From contig CAZADH010000035.1 of NCBI GenBank assembly GCA_964483805.1, positions 1 to 30,130 of the forward strand: a DNA stretch of 30,130 nucleotides, in the 5' to 3' direction. Shown here in pieces: positions 29,965-30,130 of the stretch. Positions within the stretch are counted from its first letter, which is position 1; every line of letters begins with the position of its first letter. The notes beneath the pieces are model-generated. The model saw only the letters and a program-made list of their open reading frames with translations. It had not been told where the DNA came from and ran no database searches. This DNA is from CAZADH01 sp964483805. Its GTDB lineage: Bacteria; Muiribacteriota; Ozemobacteria; Ozemobacterales; Ozemobacteraceae. The position numbers and the translations under genes are program-made.

Positions 29965-30130
29965 GCGGCCGAGGAGACCGATCGGCCCCGCCACATGGCG
30001 CGAAGCCGCCCGCCACGGATGCGCGAAGTGGGCGGTTGCAGCCCGGATGGCGCAGTCGCAACCGACCCGAGCGCACGGATGCGCGAAGTGGGCCCTTGCA
30101 GCCACGATGGCGCAGTCGCAAGGGACCCGA
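29965..30130 (+). ncRNA. Candidate structured RNA with 60-bp tandem units (cut by window edge)
   Basis: Two units begin at 30014 and 30074 with an exact 60-bp period; the second is truncated at the edge. Each can fold the same way. TGCGC (30020-30024) pairs with GCGCA (30071-30075), then comes an internal loop GAAGT/GA. GGG pairs with CCC, and GGTTGC (30034-30039) pairs with GCAACC (30058-30063), above which GCC/GGC closes a five-base loop. In unit two the long stem is CCTTGC/GCAAGG: both sides changed together, keeping pairing. The only other differences over the 55 aligned bases are two loop bases (30044-30045). A leader hairpin, GGCCG/CGGCC (29968-29985), and a partial unit (29991-30005) precede them. 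No known RNA family is recognised; a 20-residue protein repeat is the alternative. Confidence 0.55.

Noticed and set aside
30041..30100. tRNA-like start GCCCGGATGGCGCAGTCG
   Set aside because: It resembles an acceptor plus D-arm, but the D-loop would be far too long, no complementary 3' acceptor or T-arm follows, and the second copy does not keep it.
30014..30130. 60-bp repeat as a CRISPR array
   Set aside because: The near-identity spans the whole period with no variable spacer, and no cas gene is nearby.
29995..30130. Repeat region as a protein-coding gene starting at the ATG at 29995
   Set aside because: All three plus frames are open because 60 is a multiple of three. The nearest ribosome-binding-like GAGGAG is 18 bases from the ATG, and the paired GG/CC swaps fit RNA structure better. 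Not fully excluded.

Overview
The window is GC-rich (I estimate low-to-mid 60s % by eye) bacterial chromosome with mostly housekeeping content. The organism looks Gram-negative: it has MurG, FtsW and MurD, a lipobox lipoprotein, periplasmic sensor domains and several signal peptides. Several promoters match the sigma-70 pattern closely. I cannot assign a phylum. The enolase and the mix of SMC-FtsY, hybrid kinase and small conserved proteins suggest a deep-branching Gram-negative lineage (PVC-like or Riflebacteria-like), but this is only an impression. I see no tRNA, rRNA, CRISPR array, integrase, transposase or phage gene.

Layout. 1-3759 (minus strand) is a piece of the division and cell-wall cluster, in transcription order murD, ftsW, murG, with murG cut by the left edge. 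3832-5056 (minus) is a two-gene redox unit: a tiny CXXC membrane protein and a NapH/NosR-like polyferredoxin, probably from a leaderless promoter. 5201-6380 (plus) holds a small coiled-coil protein, a YbjQ-family protein and a stand-alone cyclic-nucleotide-binding domain. 6473-11558 (minus) holds a REC-Hpt phosphorelay protein, a small secreted coiled-coil protein and a 1002-residue lipoprotein. 11799-22940 (plus) holds a small hypothetical gene, a 249-codon hypothetical, a GAF/PP2C (SpoIIE-type) phosphatase, smc, ftsY and a large hybrid histidine kinase. 23030-25695 (minus) holds a membrane-anchored proline-rich protein and a PLP enzyme of the Cys/Met family. 25943-26659 (plus) is a secreted protein. 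26868-29730 (minus) holds a 60-residue protein, enolase, a secreted protein and secG.

How the genes fit together. murD, ftsW and murG serve septal peptidoglycan synthesis; smc and ftsY (chromosome organisation, SRP receptor) are neighbours as in many bacteria; secG is the translocon accessory subunit. The hybrid kinase has two receiver domains but no Hpt domain, while the minus-strand protein at 6473-7783 has a receiver plus Hpt and no kinase. They could be relay partners, but this is inference.

The most unusual signals are non-coding. (1) At the right edge a near-consensus promoter points into a 60-bp tandem repeat. Its copies differ almost only by compensatory stem changes and loop changes, which suggests an array of structured RNA continuing beyond the window. 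(2) A short AT-rich motif, ATAC-NNT-GTAT with a TGTATT(G/T)AC extension, is scattered through genes and spacers and favours one orientation. (3) There are several perfect inverted repeats, of 7, 14 and 28 bp arms, in intergenic gaps.
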